Position numbers and translations under genes: made by a program. A stretch of DNA of 64,000 nucleotides, from positions 928,863 to 992,862 of the forward strand of contig NZ_JABEKU010000002.1 in assembly GCF_013283665.1 (NCBI RefSeq), written 5' to 3'. How positions within the stretch are numbered: position 1 is the stretch's first letter; every line of letters begins with the position of its first letter. Shown here piece by piece: positions 16,234 through 25,188 of this stretch. Below the pieces are notes generated by a model, which worked only from the letters and a program-made list of their open reading frames with translations, had not been told where the DNA came from and searched no databases. Origin of the DNA: Ensifer sesbaniae. GTDB taxonomy: Bacteria; Pseudomonadota; Alphaproteobacteria; Rhizobiales; Rhizobiaceae.

Positions 16234-19200
16234 ATGCGGCGTTTCTTTCTCGGCCTGCTGGCGCTCGGGGTTCTCGTCGTCGTCTCTCTCATTGTCCTGC
16301 CGAGCTTCGTTTCCAGCGACTGGATGCGTGCCGAACTCAGCCGACAGCTCTCGAGCGCGACGGGCAGCACGATCGAACTGAAGGGTCCCGTCCGGCTTTC
16401 CGTCATCCCTCATTTGGCAGTTGTGGCCGAGAACGTTTCGCTCGACGCGGAAGGCGCTGGCGTGACGGCCGAAATCGGCGAAGTTGCCAGCTCGGTGACA
16501 CTCTCCTCGCTATGGTCGGACCGCTTGCACGTCAAGGAAGTCAGGCTCACGCAGCCGGTCGTGGTGATACGGCAGAAATCAGTAGACGCAGCGGCCGCGC
16601 AAGACGACGGCGGCGGCAATGGCACGGCAAAGCCGAATGATCCGCTTGCCGCCCTGATCGCCTTCCTCGAACGAAGCGCGATCGATACGATATCGATCAC
16701 CGAAGGCACGCTGAGACAGGTGAATGGCGGCGGGGCGAATGAGGTCGTCAGTGATCTCGACGTGACACTCCAGGCCCCTGACATCGACGGCGAACTTTCG
16801 CTGTCGGCCGGTGCCCGGCTCGAGGACCGGCGCTATCGGATCGCGCTCTCCGTCTCCCCGCTGCGCCCATTGCTCGAGCGCAAGCCGGCCGATCTCAGCC
16901 TCTCGGTGGAAGCCGATCCCGTGCTTGCACCCGGCCTGACCGAACTCAAGGCCACCGGGCAAGTGGCACTCAACAGCAATGGCAGCTACCAGATCCGCGG
17001 CGGCAAACTGCTTGTCGGAGACGAAGAGCTCAGCCTCGATGCGCTGTTCATTCCCGGCGATCGGCCGCGATTTTTGGCCGATCTCAGTGCCGATCAACTG
17101 GATTTCAGCGCCTTTGTCGAAACCAGCGCCTCGGGGTCGTCCAAATCCGCGGAGCAATCGGAGAAGCAGTCGCCTTCGGCCGGCTTGCAGGCACTCGCCG
17201 GTTTTGATGCCGATGTCAGCGTCAATGTGGGCGCCATTTCCGTCAACGATATTTCCGCCGCTGATGTAGCGCTGACGGCGACGCTGAAGGATGGAGTGCT
17301 CACGACCCGGCTTGAACATCTTGGTATAGACGCCGGCGGCATTTCGGCCGAGATCACCGCCGACGTCCGCAAGGGCGAGCCGACGTTCAAGGGCCGCGTC
17401 GCAAGCAAGGGGCTTGACATCTCGAAGCTCGCGAGCCTCGCCGGCCAATCGGTTCCACTGTCCGGCACGCTTGCGATGGATACCGGGTTCGCGTTCCGCG
17501 GCCTCGGCGGAAACACATTCCGGAAGACCGTCAATGTCAACGGCACCGCCAGCCTGCGCGATGCCACCTTCGTAGCGCCAGGCATCAGTGACCCGTCGAT
17601 GAGCGAGGTGAAAATCAGGAAGCTGGCAGTCAAGATCGACGATCTTACCAAGCCGGTGCTCCTGTCCGGCAATCTGGTCTGGCGGGGGAAAGCGGCCGAT
17701 GCCGATTTACGGCTGCCTGTCCGCGACCTGCTCTCGGGCTCGGTTCCAAGTGAGCTGCCCTTGAAGCTCGACCTGCGCATGCCGGAAGCGACACTCTCGC
17801 TTGACGGCAAGGCGGCCGTCACAGGCAGCTATGCCGGGAAGGTGAATTTCGCGGCAGCCGATATGCGCGCGCTTCTGGCTTGGATCGGCCAGGGCGGCGG
17901 CGACAGCGTGAAGCAATTCGCCTTCAAGGGCGAGGTCAACGCCAGCGCCTCCGGCGTCGCGTTTCAAAAAGCCACTCTTTCGGTCAATGGAGTCGAAGGG
18001 ACCGGCAACGGTTCCGTCGAACTGGGTACCCCGCTCAAGTTAGCCAGTGCGCTCCATTTCGCCGAACTGGACCTGGCGCGTCTTGCCGGTGCCCGACCAG
18101 CATCGCCGCAACCGAAGGGCAAAGCCGGCAGCCCAGTTCCCGACGCGCCGCTGGACCTGTCGTCGCTTCGAACGATCGATGCGTCCATCAAGGTCGATGC
18201 CGAGAGGCTCGGATATGGCCGCGTCTTTGCCGGACCGGTGGCAACCACTCTGGTGATCTCCGAGGGTGTGGCCAGCCTCGACCTGCCTGAAAGTCCGTTC
18301 TATGGCGGCCGGATGGCCGCGAACCTCAAGGCTGATGGCACCGCAGAAGAGGCGTCGATCGCCTTGAAGGCCTCGATTGCCGGCGCTTCGGCCGCCCCGC
18401 TGCTGATCGACCTTGCGAATTTCAAGCATCTCGAAGGCGCACTGCAGGCCCAGTTCGATATCGCCGGCGCGGGCGCGACAACTGGAGCGCTCAAGCGTGC
18501 GCTTCAGGGATCCGCGAACGTCCGCTTCTCCGACGGTGCTGTCCGGGGCATCGACGTCGCCGATGTCTACAGCAACCTCGTCGGCCTGATGTCGTCGGGC
18601 TTCAAGCAGAACGAAAACAACGCAACCGGCTTTACCGAACTCGGAGCATCCTTCGCCATCGAGAACGGCGTCGCGCGCACCGAAGATATCAAGCTCATCG
18701 GCCCGCTGGTGCGTATGAGCGGCAGCGGTGAGGCAAACCTTCCGAACGACCAGCTGAACTTCCGCCTGGATCCGCGCGTCGTCGCCTCGCTGGAAGGCCA
18801 AGGCGCCGATATCGCGACCGAGGGCATCGGCGTTCCTGTGATGATCGAGGGTTCCTTTGCTGCTCCGCGCATTTATCCCGATCTCTCAGGCCTGTTGAAG
18901 AACCCGGACGCCGCACTGTCGGCGCTGAAGAAGCTGGGACTGCCCACCGAAAAGCTGAAGCTCGACGAGCTTCTCTCCGGCGGCGGGAAGGCCGGATCCA
19001 TCCGCGACATCATCGGCGGCGCGATCGGCAAATCACCGAAAGACGGAGGGGATCAGCTCTCCATCGAAGAGATCATCGGTGGCAAGGCGACCGAGGGCGG
19101 CGAGACGCCGCCCGCGCCGCCGGCTGAAGAGCAAGCGGTGACACCCGACGTCGCCGCCGAACAACCGGCACCGGCAGTGCAACAGCCCGACCAGCAGCCG

Positions 19201-19272
19201 GCCGCCGAAGCGGAGCAGCCTGCGGAGGAAAGCGGCACCTTGGGAAAACTGTTCAACCAGCTTCTGCAATAG
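16234..19272 (+). CDS. AsmA-family protein
   Basis: A 1012-residue protein anchored by an N-terminal helix (RRFFLGLLALGVLVVVSLIVL), followed by the AsmA N-domain (GSTIELKGPVRLSVIPHLAVVAENVSL region) and the long beta-rich part with the C-terminal AsmA domain (ALQGSANVRFSDGAVRGIDV, then GPLVRMSGSGEANLPNDQLNFRLDP). The tail after about residue 940 is a Pro/Ala/Glu-rich linker. AsmA-like proteins span the periplasm and are thought to move phospholipids to the outer membrane. The ATG at 16234 has GGAGAG upstream; the frame is open further 5' but that part overlaps DUF817. Confidence 0.9.
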   Translation: MRRFFLGLLALGVLVVVSLIVLPSFVSSDWMRAELSRQLSSATGSTIELKGPVRLSVIPHLAVVAENVSLDAEGAGVTAEIGEVASSVTLSSLWSDRLHVKEVRLTQPVVVIRQKSVDAAAAQDDGGGNGTAKPNDPLAALIAFLERSAIDTISITEGTLRQVNGGGANEVVSDLDVTLQAPDIDGELSLSAGARLEDRRYRIALSVSPLRPLLERKPADLSLSVEADPVLAPGLTELKATGQVALNSNGSYQIRGGKLLVGDEELSLDALFIPGDRPRFLADLSADQLDFSAFVETSASGSSKSAEQSEKQSPSAGLQALAGFDADVSVNVGAISVNDISAADVALTATLKDGVLTTRLEHLGIDAGGISAEITADVRKGEPTFKGRVASKGLDISKLASLAGQSVPLSGTLAMDTGFAFRGLGGNTFRKTVNVNGTASLRDATFVAPGISDPSMSEVKIRKLAVKIDDLTKPVLLSGNLVWRGKAADADLRLPVRDLLSGSVPSELPLKLDLRMPEATLSLDGKAAVTGSYAGKVNFAAADMRALLAWIGQGGGDSVKQFAFKGEVNASASGVAFQKATLSVNGVEGTGNGSVELGTPLKLASALHFAELDLARLAGARPASPQPKGKAGSPVPDAPLDLSSLRTIDASIKVDAERLGYGRVFAGPVATTLVISEGVASLDLPESPFYGGRMAANLKADGTAEEASIALKASIAGASAAPLLIDLANFKHLEGALQAQFDIAGAGATTGALKRALQGSANVRFSDGAVRGIDVADVYSNLVGLMSSGFKQNENNATGFTELGASFAIENGVARTEDIKLIGPLVRMSGSGEANLPNDQLNFRLDPRVVASLEGQGADIATEGIGVPVMIEGSFAAPRIYPDLSGLLKNPDAALSALKKLGLPTEKLKLDELLSGGGKAGSIRDIIGGAIGKSPKDGGDQLSIEEIIGGKATEGGETPPAPPAEEQAVTPDVAAEQPAPAVQQPDQQPAAEAEQPAEESGTLGKLFNQLLQ

Positions 19273-19318
19273 CCCGCGCCTGAAGCGCCTTCCTCACCGA
19301 TCCGGACGCGGAGGAACG

Positions 19319-19753
19319 TCACCTTGGACGTTCGTATTTCCGGAGGATTGCCACGATCTGGCCGTCCTGCTCTGCGTTCGGAAGCAGGGCAGGCTGGCGG
19401 CCCGCACCGACGGGGGGGGCCTGCAGGAAGAGCGCGCGCTTGACCATGGCCGGGGCGAAGCCGAGCGCATAGAGGTCTGTGCGGAAAGCGGCGAAGATCG
19501 CCTGCTGCTTTTCGGCTTCATCGATCTCGCCCGTATTGAAGGCCTTCAGGATGCCCGCAAGCACCTGCGGTATGGCGTTGCCGGGGCCTGAAATGCGGTC
19601 GGCCGCACCGTTCTGCAGCGCGCAGAGCACGAGATGGTCGGGACAGGAATAGACCTCGAAACCATCGACCTCCTTGGCAACCTGCAGATAAGCCTCCAGC
19701 GTCTCCTTTGCGCCGCCCGAATCCTTGGGCAACGAATGCTTGCTTGGTCATGC
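19319..19753 (-). pseudogene. Remnant of a DapA-family (dihydrodipicolinate synthase-like) gene
   Basis: The minus-strand frame ending at 19319 is the C-terminal third of a DapA/KDG-aldolase family protein: KDSGGAKETLEAYLQ, then GFEVYSCPDHLVLCALQNGAADRISGPGNAIPQ, then a helical end. The first ~18 bases at 19753 (ATG ACC AAG CAA GCA TTC) look like a DapA-type start, but they run out of frame into the C-terminal part. The catalytic Tyr and Schiff-base Lys region is missing, so an internal deletion of roughly half the gene seems to have removed it. Upstream, at about 19890-19755, the same strand reads RLLDYTRALLAAGLDPDPDV, which may be the end of another lost gene. Confidence 0.7.
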
Positions 19754-20138
19754 GGGTATCCTATGAATGTGCGCGCCTCAAGATGCGCGCTGAAGACGTG
19801 CGGCACGATGGCGGCCTGGACGTCGGGATCGGGGTCGAGGCCGGCGGCGAGCAGCGCGCGGGTATAGTCAAGTAGCCTCTTGCGCCATGGTGCCCGGCGG
19901 AGGTCTGCTTCATCCCGCGATGAGCAACAGCCTCACGCGACTTAAAAAAGATGGAACCATGGGTCCCGGCTGATCTTCATGGATGATTGTGATGCTCTGG
20001 CACGCGGATTTCAGATAGGATAACGGATCGGATCCTGGTCGGCGAAACGTGATTGTCGCCGCTCTTGCGACGTTGCGCCACGATCCTCGGGAGGTGTCTC
20101 GGCCGTGACGGGCAGGAGCAATTGAAAGTGGGTTCTCA

Positions 20139-21134
20139 ATGACGATGAACACGAAATCCAACGATGCCGCAGCCAATCGTCTCAAGATCGGCTTCGTGCT
20201 CGCACGATCGTTCACACTCTCGGCCTTCGCTCTCTTCATTGATACGCTTCGGCTGGCAAGCGACGAGCTCGACAAATCGGGCCGCGTGCGCGCCGACTGG
20301 CAGGTCCTCGGCAATACCCGCCACCTGATCGCATCCAGTTGCGGGGTTCAGGTGGCGCCGACGTCTGGTCTCGTCGACCCCGGCCAGTTCGACTACATCG
20401 TGATGGTCGGCGGCCTTCTCAAGAACGAACATCCGATCGATGACGAGACCATCGCTTTCCTGAAGAAAGCAGCCGCGAAGAAAGTGCCGTTGATCGGCCT
20501 GTGCACCGGGACCTTCATCCTGGCGGAGGCGGGGCTGATGGCAGGGCACGTCGTTTGTGTCAGCTGGCTCCACTACCAGGCGTTCCGCGAGCGCTTCCCG
20601 GATCTGAAGGTTCGCTCGGACCGCCTCTTCAATCTCGACCGCACCCGCGGGTCCTGCGCCGGCGGCAGCAGTGCGGCCGACATGGCGGCCCATATCGTGC
20701 GCCTCCACATCAGCAGGGAGGCAGAGCGCAACGCGCTCGAGGTCCTGCAGATCGACAAGGCCCGCTCGCATCTTCATGTGCAGCCGAGAAAGCCGCTCGC
20801 GATCGAGAGCAACGACCCGCGCCTGAACGCTGCCCTCATCATCATGGAGCAGAATACCGAGAACACGATCTCGATCCCGGAGCTGGCGGCCTCCGTCGGC
20901 CTGTCGCGGCGGCAACTCGAGCGCCTGTTCATGGAAAAGGCGAAGATGTCGCCCGCGCACGTCTACAGGAAGTTCCGGCTGGAACGCGCCAAGCATCTTC
21001 TCACCCAGACCGATGCTTCGCTCATTGAAATCGCCCTCGAAGTCGGCTTCGAGAGCGCGGGGCACTTCTCCAGGACATTTGCCAAGACCTTCGGCCAGTC
21101 GCCGCGGCAGATGCGCGCGACCCTGTCGAAATGA
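20139..21134 (+). CDS. GlxA-type AraC family regulator (DJ-1/PfpI domain)
   Basis: A 331-residue transcription factor. Residues ~15-195 are a DJ-1/PfpI (class I glutamine amidotransferase-like) sensor with the LIGLCTGTFILAEAGLM nucleophile-elbow cysteine. Residues ~225-325 are an AraC DNA-binding domain: ISIPELAASVGLSRRQLERLF and ASLIEIALEVGFESAGHFSRTFAKTFGQSP. Family members often sense quaternary amines, glycine betaine or arginine and activate catabolic genes; the ligand here is unknown. It is divergent from the dapA-like remnant, so it may have lost its local target. Confidence 0.9.
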   Translation: MTMNTKSNDAAANRLKIGFVLARSFTLSAFALFIDTLRLASDELDKSGRVRADWQVLGNTRHLIASSCGVQVAPTSGLVDPGQFDYIVMVGGLLKNEHPIDDETIAFLKKAAAKKVPLIGLCTGTFILAEAGLMAGHVVCVSWLHYQAFRERFPDLKVRSDRLFNLDRTRGSCAGGSSAADMAAHIVRLHISREAERNALEVLQIDKARSHLHVQPRKPLAIESNDPRLNAALIIMEQNTENTISIPELAASVGLSRRQLERLFMEKAKMSPAHVYRKFRLERAKHLLTQTDASLIEIALEVGFESAGHFSRTFAKTFGQSPRQMRATLSK

Positions 21135-21320
21135 AACTTGCATTGCGGTGCTCGGGGACTGGGCCGCTATTAGCCGATCGGCTAACACCCTCCCCGAACG
21201 GGCGTAGCCGAATTGCAGGCTCACCTTTTGCCGCAACCGCCTTCAAAATAGCTCGCGATGCGTGCTCGCACACGTCGCATGATCGTGTTGCGAGGGATCG
21301 GGTCTATGGGAGTCATGGCG

Positions 21321-22382
21321 ATGGCGGAAACTCGTCTTTTGTCGGAAGAGGCACCGAACGCGAACTCCAATCAGAGCACGGTCGCCGGCGGACATCTCGC
21401 GCTGGTTCCGACGTGGCTTCCGCTCGACATAGCGCCGACGCAGAACTCCGCTGGAAGTGGCGGCGACGGCACCAGCCTGGGCACGATCGGCAGCAACACG
21501 TTGGCGATGTTCACGCCGTCGAACGCGGCAATCGCCGGTCCGCATACGGACGCCGACGCGCACCAGGGCAACAACGCCTTGATAAACCAGCACGTCACCG
21601 AGATGGCGGGCATCGGTGGCGAAGGCGGGAACGGTAACGTGGCCAGTGGCCATGGCAGCGGCAGCGTGGCCGGCGGTGGCGGCGACGGCACCTTCTTTGG
21701 CGGCCTCGTCAGCACCGACACCGCCGTGTTTGCGCCGTTGAACCTGGCGGTGGCGGCCGGTCCAGGCGCGAGCGCTTCGGCCGGGCAGACAAACAATGCC
21801 GCCTTCCTCCAGGGCGCCACCCAGATCGGCGGCGTTGGCGGCGCCGGCGGGGACCATAACGTTGCCGGCAATACCGGCCCGGCTCCGCAGGGCGCGACGT
21901 TCATCTTCAATGGCGACAACTATGCGGGCCACGGCGGCGACGGCACTTTCATCGGCAGCATGGTCGACGTAAACGTCGCTGTGTTCTCGCCGATCAACAT
22001 CGCTGTCGGCGCCGCCGGCGGTGATGCCCAAGCCACGCAGACGAACAACGTGATCTTCGACCAAGGCGGCGTGCAGATTGCCGGAGTCGGCGGCAAGGGC
22101 GGCGGTTTCAACCTCTCCTCGGACACGATCTTTACCGGAGGCGGGGTCGCTGGCGGCGGCGGTGACGGCTATTCGAACGGCAGCACCGTCGACGTCAACA
22201 TCGGCTACTTCCATCCGATCAACATCGCCGTGCCCGCGGGCGGCGTCGCCGAGGCGGACCAGCTCAACCACCTGCTCGTCGACCAGCATACGCTGCAGAT
22301 CGGCGGCATCGGGGGAGCAGGCGGCGAAGGCAACATTGTCGATACCAATGCCGCCCTGATCGACGACGTCCTGCACGGCTGA
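21321..22382 (+). CDS. Glycine-rich protein with four ~60-residue repeats, putative type I cargo
   Basis: A 353-residue protein with no signal peptide and no recognised family. It consists of four repeats starting at GGDG, residues 47, 120, 205 and 280. Each follows the plan GGDGT, then VDVNVAVFSPINIAV-like, then QTNN-x4-Q, then QIGGVGGAGG, then N. A short tail, DTNAALIDDVLHG, follows. The repeat points to a beta-solenoid or similar stacked fold, probably extracellular. ATG 21321 is chosen because GGGAG lies eight bases before it; ATG 21315 is too close to that site and 21258 has none. A shorter paralogue and an ABC/HlyD exporter pair follow on the same strand. Confidence 0.8.
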   Translation: MAETRLLSEEAPNANSNQSTVAGGHLALVPTWLPLDIAPTQNSAGSGGDGTSLGTIGSNTLAMFTPSNAAIAGPHTDADAHQGNNALINQHVTEMAGIGGEGGNGNVASGHGSGSVAGGGGDGTFFGGLVSTDTAVFAPLNLAVAAGPGASASAGQTNNAAFLQGATQIGGVGGAGGDHNVAGNTGPAPQGATFIFNGDNYAGHGGDGTFIGSMVDVNVAVFSPINIAVGAAGGDAQATQTNNVIFDQGGVQIAGVGGKGGGFNLSSDTIFTGGGVAGGGGDGYSNGSTVDVNIGYFHPINIAVPAGGVAEADQLNHLLVDQHTLQIGGIGGAGGEGNIVDTNAALIDDVLHG

Positions 22383-22669
22383 TCCCGCCACATATCAAGC
22401 CCAGAAAACGCCCTGGCGTCGCGGATACCTGACGTTCTGCCGCCATTACCATCATCATTATAGTTGATAACCGTGCGCCGCCGGAACACTTGACGCCGGC
22501 CGAAGCCTGAAGCGCGGGCAGACCCTACCCAAAGGAACGTCTCCGAATATCCGGCTGGTTCGCCTCGATGATCGCGCGCACCATAATTTGCGCTGACCCC
22601 CGCCCGTGGCGGTGTGCTGTGGCATCGAACCGTCCAACACTACGGGGCAACGAGTAGAGGAGAGACGCT

Positions 22670-23266
22670 ATGCCTATTACGCAAGTGACATCAGACACGA
22701 TTAACCTGGCCAATCCCACTGCGGGCGACGCGAATGCAGGTAACGGTGGCGACGGCACCAACAACGGCGATATCTTCTACAGTCCAGTCGCCACTCTCGC
22801 CAGCACACAGACCGTCGATGGCGCAGACCCCACGGTCTTCAATGGCGACATTGTTGGGCAGGGCGCGGCCTGGGGAACCGGCGACGCCAATGGCGGCGGC
22901 CTCGTTCAGGTGCCGATCGCCGTGCTTGCAGCCCTCACCAATACCGGCACCGGCGGCGCAGGCGGGAACCCGACCTCGAGTGGCGACCAGAGCAATTCGA
23001 GTGGCGGCAACGTCGTGGGCATGGGTGCGGATACCACCGCCACCCAGACCAATACACTCGTTGCCGACCAGCATGGAACGATCATTGCAGGCATGGGCGG
23101 TGCCGGCGGCAACGGCAATGCGGCCCTCGGTGGCGATATTTCCGCCGCTCTGGTTCATTCGAACCCGATCTCGGAAACCACCACGACGACCAACACCACG
23201 GCGGTCTCGAATGTTCTCGACAATTTCGACAACACTTTAGGCAACATCAGCGATATCGGCATCTGA
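22670..23266 (+). CDS. Glycine-rich repeat protein, shorter paralogue, putative type I cargo
   Basis: A 198-residue glycine/asparagine/threonine-rich protein without signal peptide. It keeps the signature elements of the upstream 353-residue protein: GNGGDGTNNG, a VPIAVLAALTN segment, TATQTNTLVADQHGTIIAGM and GGAGGNGN. It thus looks like one diverged repeat plus a different C-terminus (NVLDNFDNTLGNISDIGI). The Shine-Dalgarno GGAGAG is clear. It is followed by a perfect 20-base palindrome and then the exporter ATPase gene 188 bases downstream. Export by that ATPase is inferred from position and shared motifs. Confidence 0.78.
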   Translation: MPITQVTSDTINLANPTAGDANAGNGGDGTNNGDIFYSPVATLASTQTVDGADPTVFNGDIVGQGAAWGTGDANGGGLVQVPIAVLAALTNTGTGGAGGNPTSSGDQSNSSGGNVVGMGADTTATQTNTLVADQHGTIIAGMGGAGGNGNAALGGDISAALVHSNPISETTTTTNTTAVSNVLDNFDNTLGNISDIGI

Positions 23267-23281
23267 GTCGCTCGACAAGGG

Positions 23282-23301
23282 TCGCCGGCCATGGCCGGCG
23301 A
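23282..23301. other. Perfect 20-base palindrome after the short repeat-protein gene
   Basis: TCGCCGGCCATGGCCGGCGA is fully self-complementary and lies 16 bases after the stop at 23266. There is no T-run after it, so it is not a classical terminator. It may stabilise the 3' end of the repeat-protein mRNA or partly separate it from the exporter genes. Confidence 0.6.
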
Positions 23302-23453
23302 TCCTCCTATTCGCCTTTCCTGCGGCACCGCGCCTCCCGGACGCGCAAGGTGCCGTAGCACGTTGAACCGCTGCGGGATTTAGTCCTGAGATCGATTTCG
23401 GTTCAGGGAATCCTGCGGGAAACGAGCCGCCGTGTCAGTATCGAGATCTGATA

Positions 23454-25169
23454 ATGACAACGAATCCGACAGGAGCGCACCTTCCTCCGACCCATCTCGT
23501 CATCGCTCTCAGGGCCTGCACCGGGGCGTTCCTGCTGGTCTTCCTTTATAGCTGCGCCTATAACCTGTTCCTGCTGGCTCCCTCCATCTATCTGCTGCAG
23601 ATCTACGATCGCGTCCTGTCGAGCCGCAGCGCCGACACGCTGCTCATGCTGACGCTCATCATCGCGGCGGCAGTGTTGGTGGGCTCGATCCTCGATATCG
23701 TGCGGCGCGCGGCATTGTCGCGGATCGGCAGTTGGCTGGACCACCGCTTGCGGCCGGTCGTGCTCACGGCATGCTTCGAATATGGAGCCCGCACGGAAAC
23801 GGGCCTCGCCAACGACTGCTACCGGGACCTGTCGACGCTGCGCCAGTTCCTCGACGCCCCGGCCAGTTCGCTGCTTTTCGACGTTCCCTGGGCGCCGATC
23901 TTCCTGCTGCTTCTATTCCTCGTCCACCCATTGCTCGGAACCATTGGCCTCTTCACCGCGCTCATCTTGCTGCTGCTTGCCATCGTGACGGAATTCTCGA
24001 CCCGCCAACCGCTGGCGAAAGCGAACCTGGCACTCTCCCGCAGCCATATGCGGTTCGCGACCGCACTGCGCTATATCCAGGTCATCCGTGCGATGAACAT
24101 GCAGAACGGCGCCGCTCAGCTCGTCTACCGCGACGCCGAAACCGCGCGGCAAGCGCAGGACGATGCGATGAAGCGCACCGAGACCATTCTCGGGCTCTCG
24201 AAATCCGTGCGCATGCTGGCGCAGATCCTGATGATGGGGTCGGCTGCCTGGCTCGTCCTGGAGGAAAACGGAAACCCCGGCATTATCTTCGTCTCCAGCC
24301 TGCTTCTCGGTCGCGGGCTTGCACCGATCGAGGGCGCGATCGGTGCGTGGCGCGCCGTTGCCTTCGCCTATGCTGCATTCAATCGCATCAATACGATGCT
24401 GATGTCGATCGCCGCGCAGGACAATGTGCGCACGATACCGATGCCCGAAGCGGGCGGCCTCGTGCTCGAGCGCGTCGGCTACACGCTTCCCTCGGGCAAT
24501 CGCCAGATATTGAACTCCGTCACCTTGCGGCTGATGCCGGGCGACTGCCTTGCGCTGATCGGTCCCTCTGGCTCCGGAAAGTCTACGCTTGGCCGCATCA
24601 TCGCGGGCGTGCAGCCGACGACCTTCGGCAACGCCCTGCTCGGCGGCGTCGATATCTCCACCCTCCGGCTCGGTGGCGGCATGCGCCACATCGGCTACCT
24701 GCCGCAGGACATCGAACTCTTCGGCGGCGCGGTGAAAGACGTCGTCGGCCGGCTCGACGGCGGCGACGTCAACAAGGTCATCCAAGCGGCAAAACTTGTC
24801 GGGCTGCACGATGTGATCATGCAGCTGCCACAGGGCTATGAGACGGATATCGGCGACGGAGGCGCGACCCTGCTGCGGGCCCAGCGCCAGCAACTCGGAT
24901 TGGCGCGCGCGGTCTACGGCAACCCCGCACTCGTCGTCCTCGACGATCCCAATTCCAGCTTGGACTATGACGGCGAACGCCGATTGTTTGCAGCAATCGC
25001 TCGCATGCGCGCCATGGGAATGATGATTGTCATCATCACGCACCGCATGGGCATTCTCCCCGTGACCAACAAGATCGCGATCATGCGCAACGGCACGATC
25101 GAAGCCTTCGGCGACAGCGACTGGGTCTTCGATACCTATCTGCAGCCACCGGCGCGGGCGGGCACGTGA
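23454..25169 (+). CDS. Type I secretion ABC permease/ATPase with degenerate motifs (system B)
   Basis: A 571-residue PrtD/PrsD-type exporter half of normal length: membrane domain to about residue 320, ATPase after it. Walker A is intact (GPSGSGKS, 370-377) and the H-loop His530 is present (VIITHR). The signature is LLRAQ (473-477) where LSGGQ is expected, and the Walker B ends LVVLDD (493-498), with Asp in place of the catalytic Glu. In ABC exporters these changes lower or abolish hydrolysis at the affected site. The system A ATPase has the canonical signature and Glu but lacks the H-loop His. The HlyD gene follows 19 bases downstream. Confidence 0.92.
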   Translation: MTTNPTGAHLPPTHLVIALRACTGAFLLVFLYSCAYNLFLLAPSIYLLQIYDRVLSSRSADTLLMLTLIIAAAVLVGSILDIVRRAALSRIGSWLDHRLRPVVLTACFEYGARTETGLANDCYRDLSTLRQFLDAPASSLLFDVPWAPIFLLLLFLVHPLLGTIGLFTALILLLLAIVTEFSTRQPLAKANLALSRSHMRFATALRYIQVIRAMNMQNGAAQLVYRDAETARQAQDDAMKRTETILGLSKSVRMLAQILMMGSAAWLVLEENGNPGIIFVSSLLLGRGLAPIEGAIGAWRAVAFAYAAFNRINTMLMSIAAQDNVRTIPMPEAGGLVLERVGYTLPSGNRQILNSVTLRLMPGDCLALIGPSGSGKSTLGRIIAGVQPTTFGNALLGGVDISTLRLGGGMRHIGYLPQDIELFGGAVKDVVGRLDGGDVNKVIQAAKLVGLHDVIMQLPQGYETDIGDGGATLLRAQRQQLGLARAVYGNPALVVLDDPNSSLDYDGERRLFAAIARMRAMGMMIVIITHRMGILPVTNKIAIMRNGTIEAFGDSDWVFDTYLQPPARAGT

Positions 25170-25188
25170 GCAGGGAGGCACGAAAACG

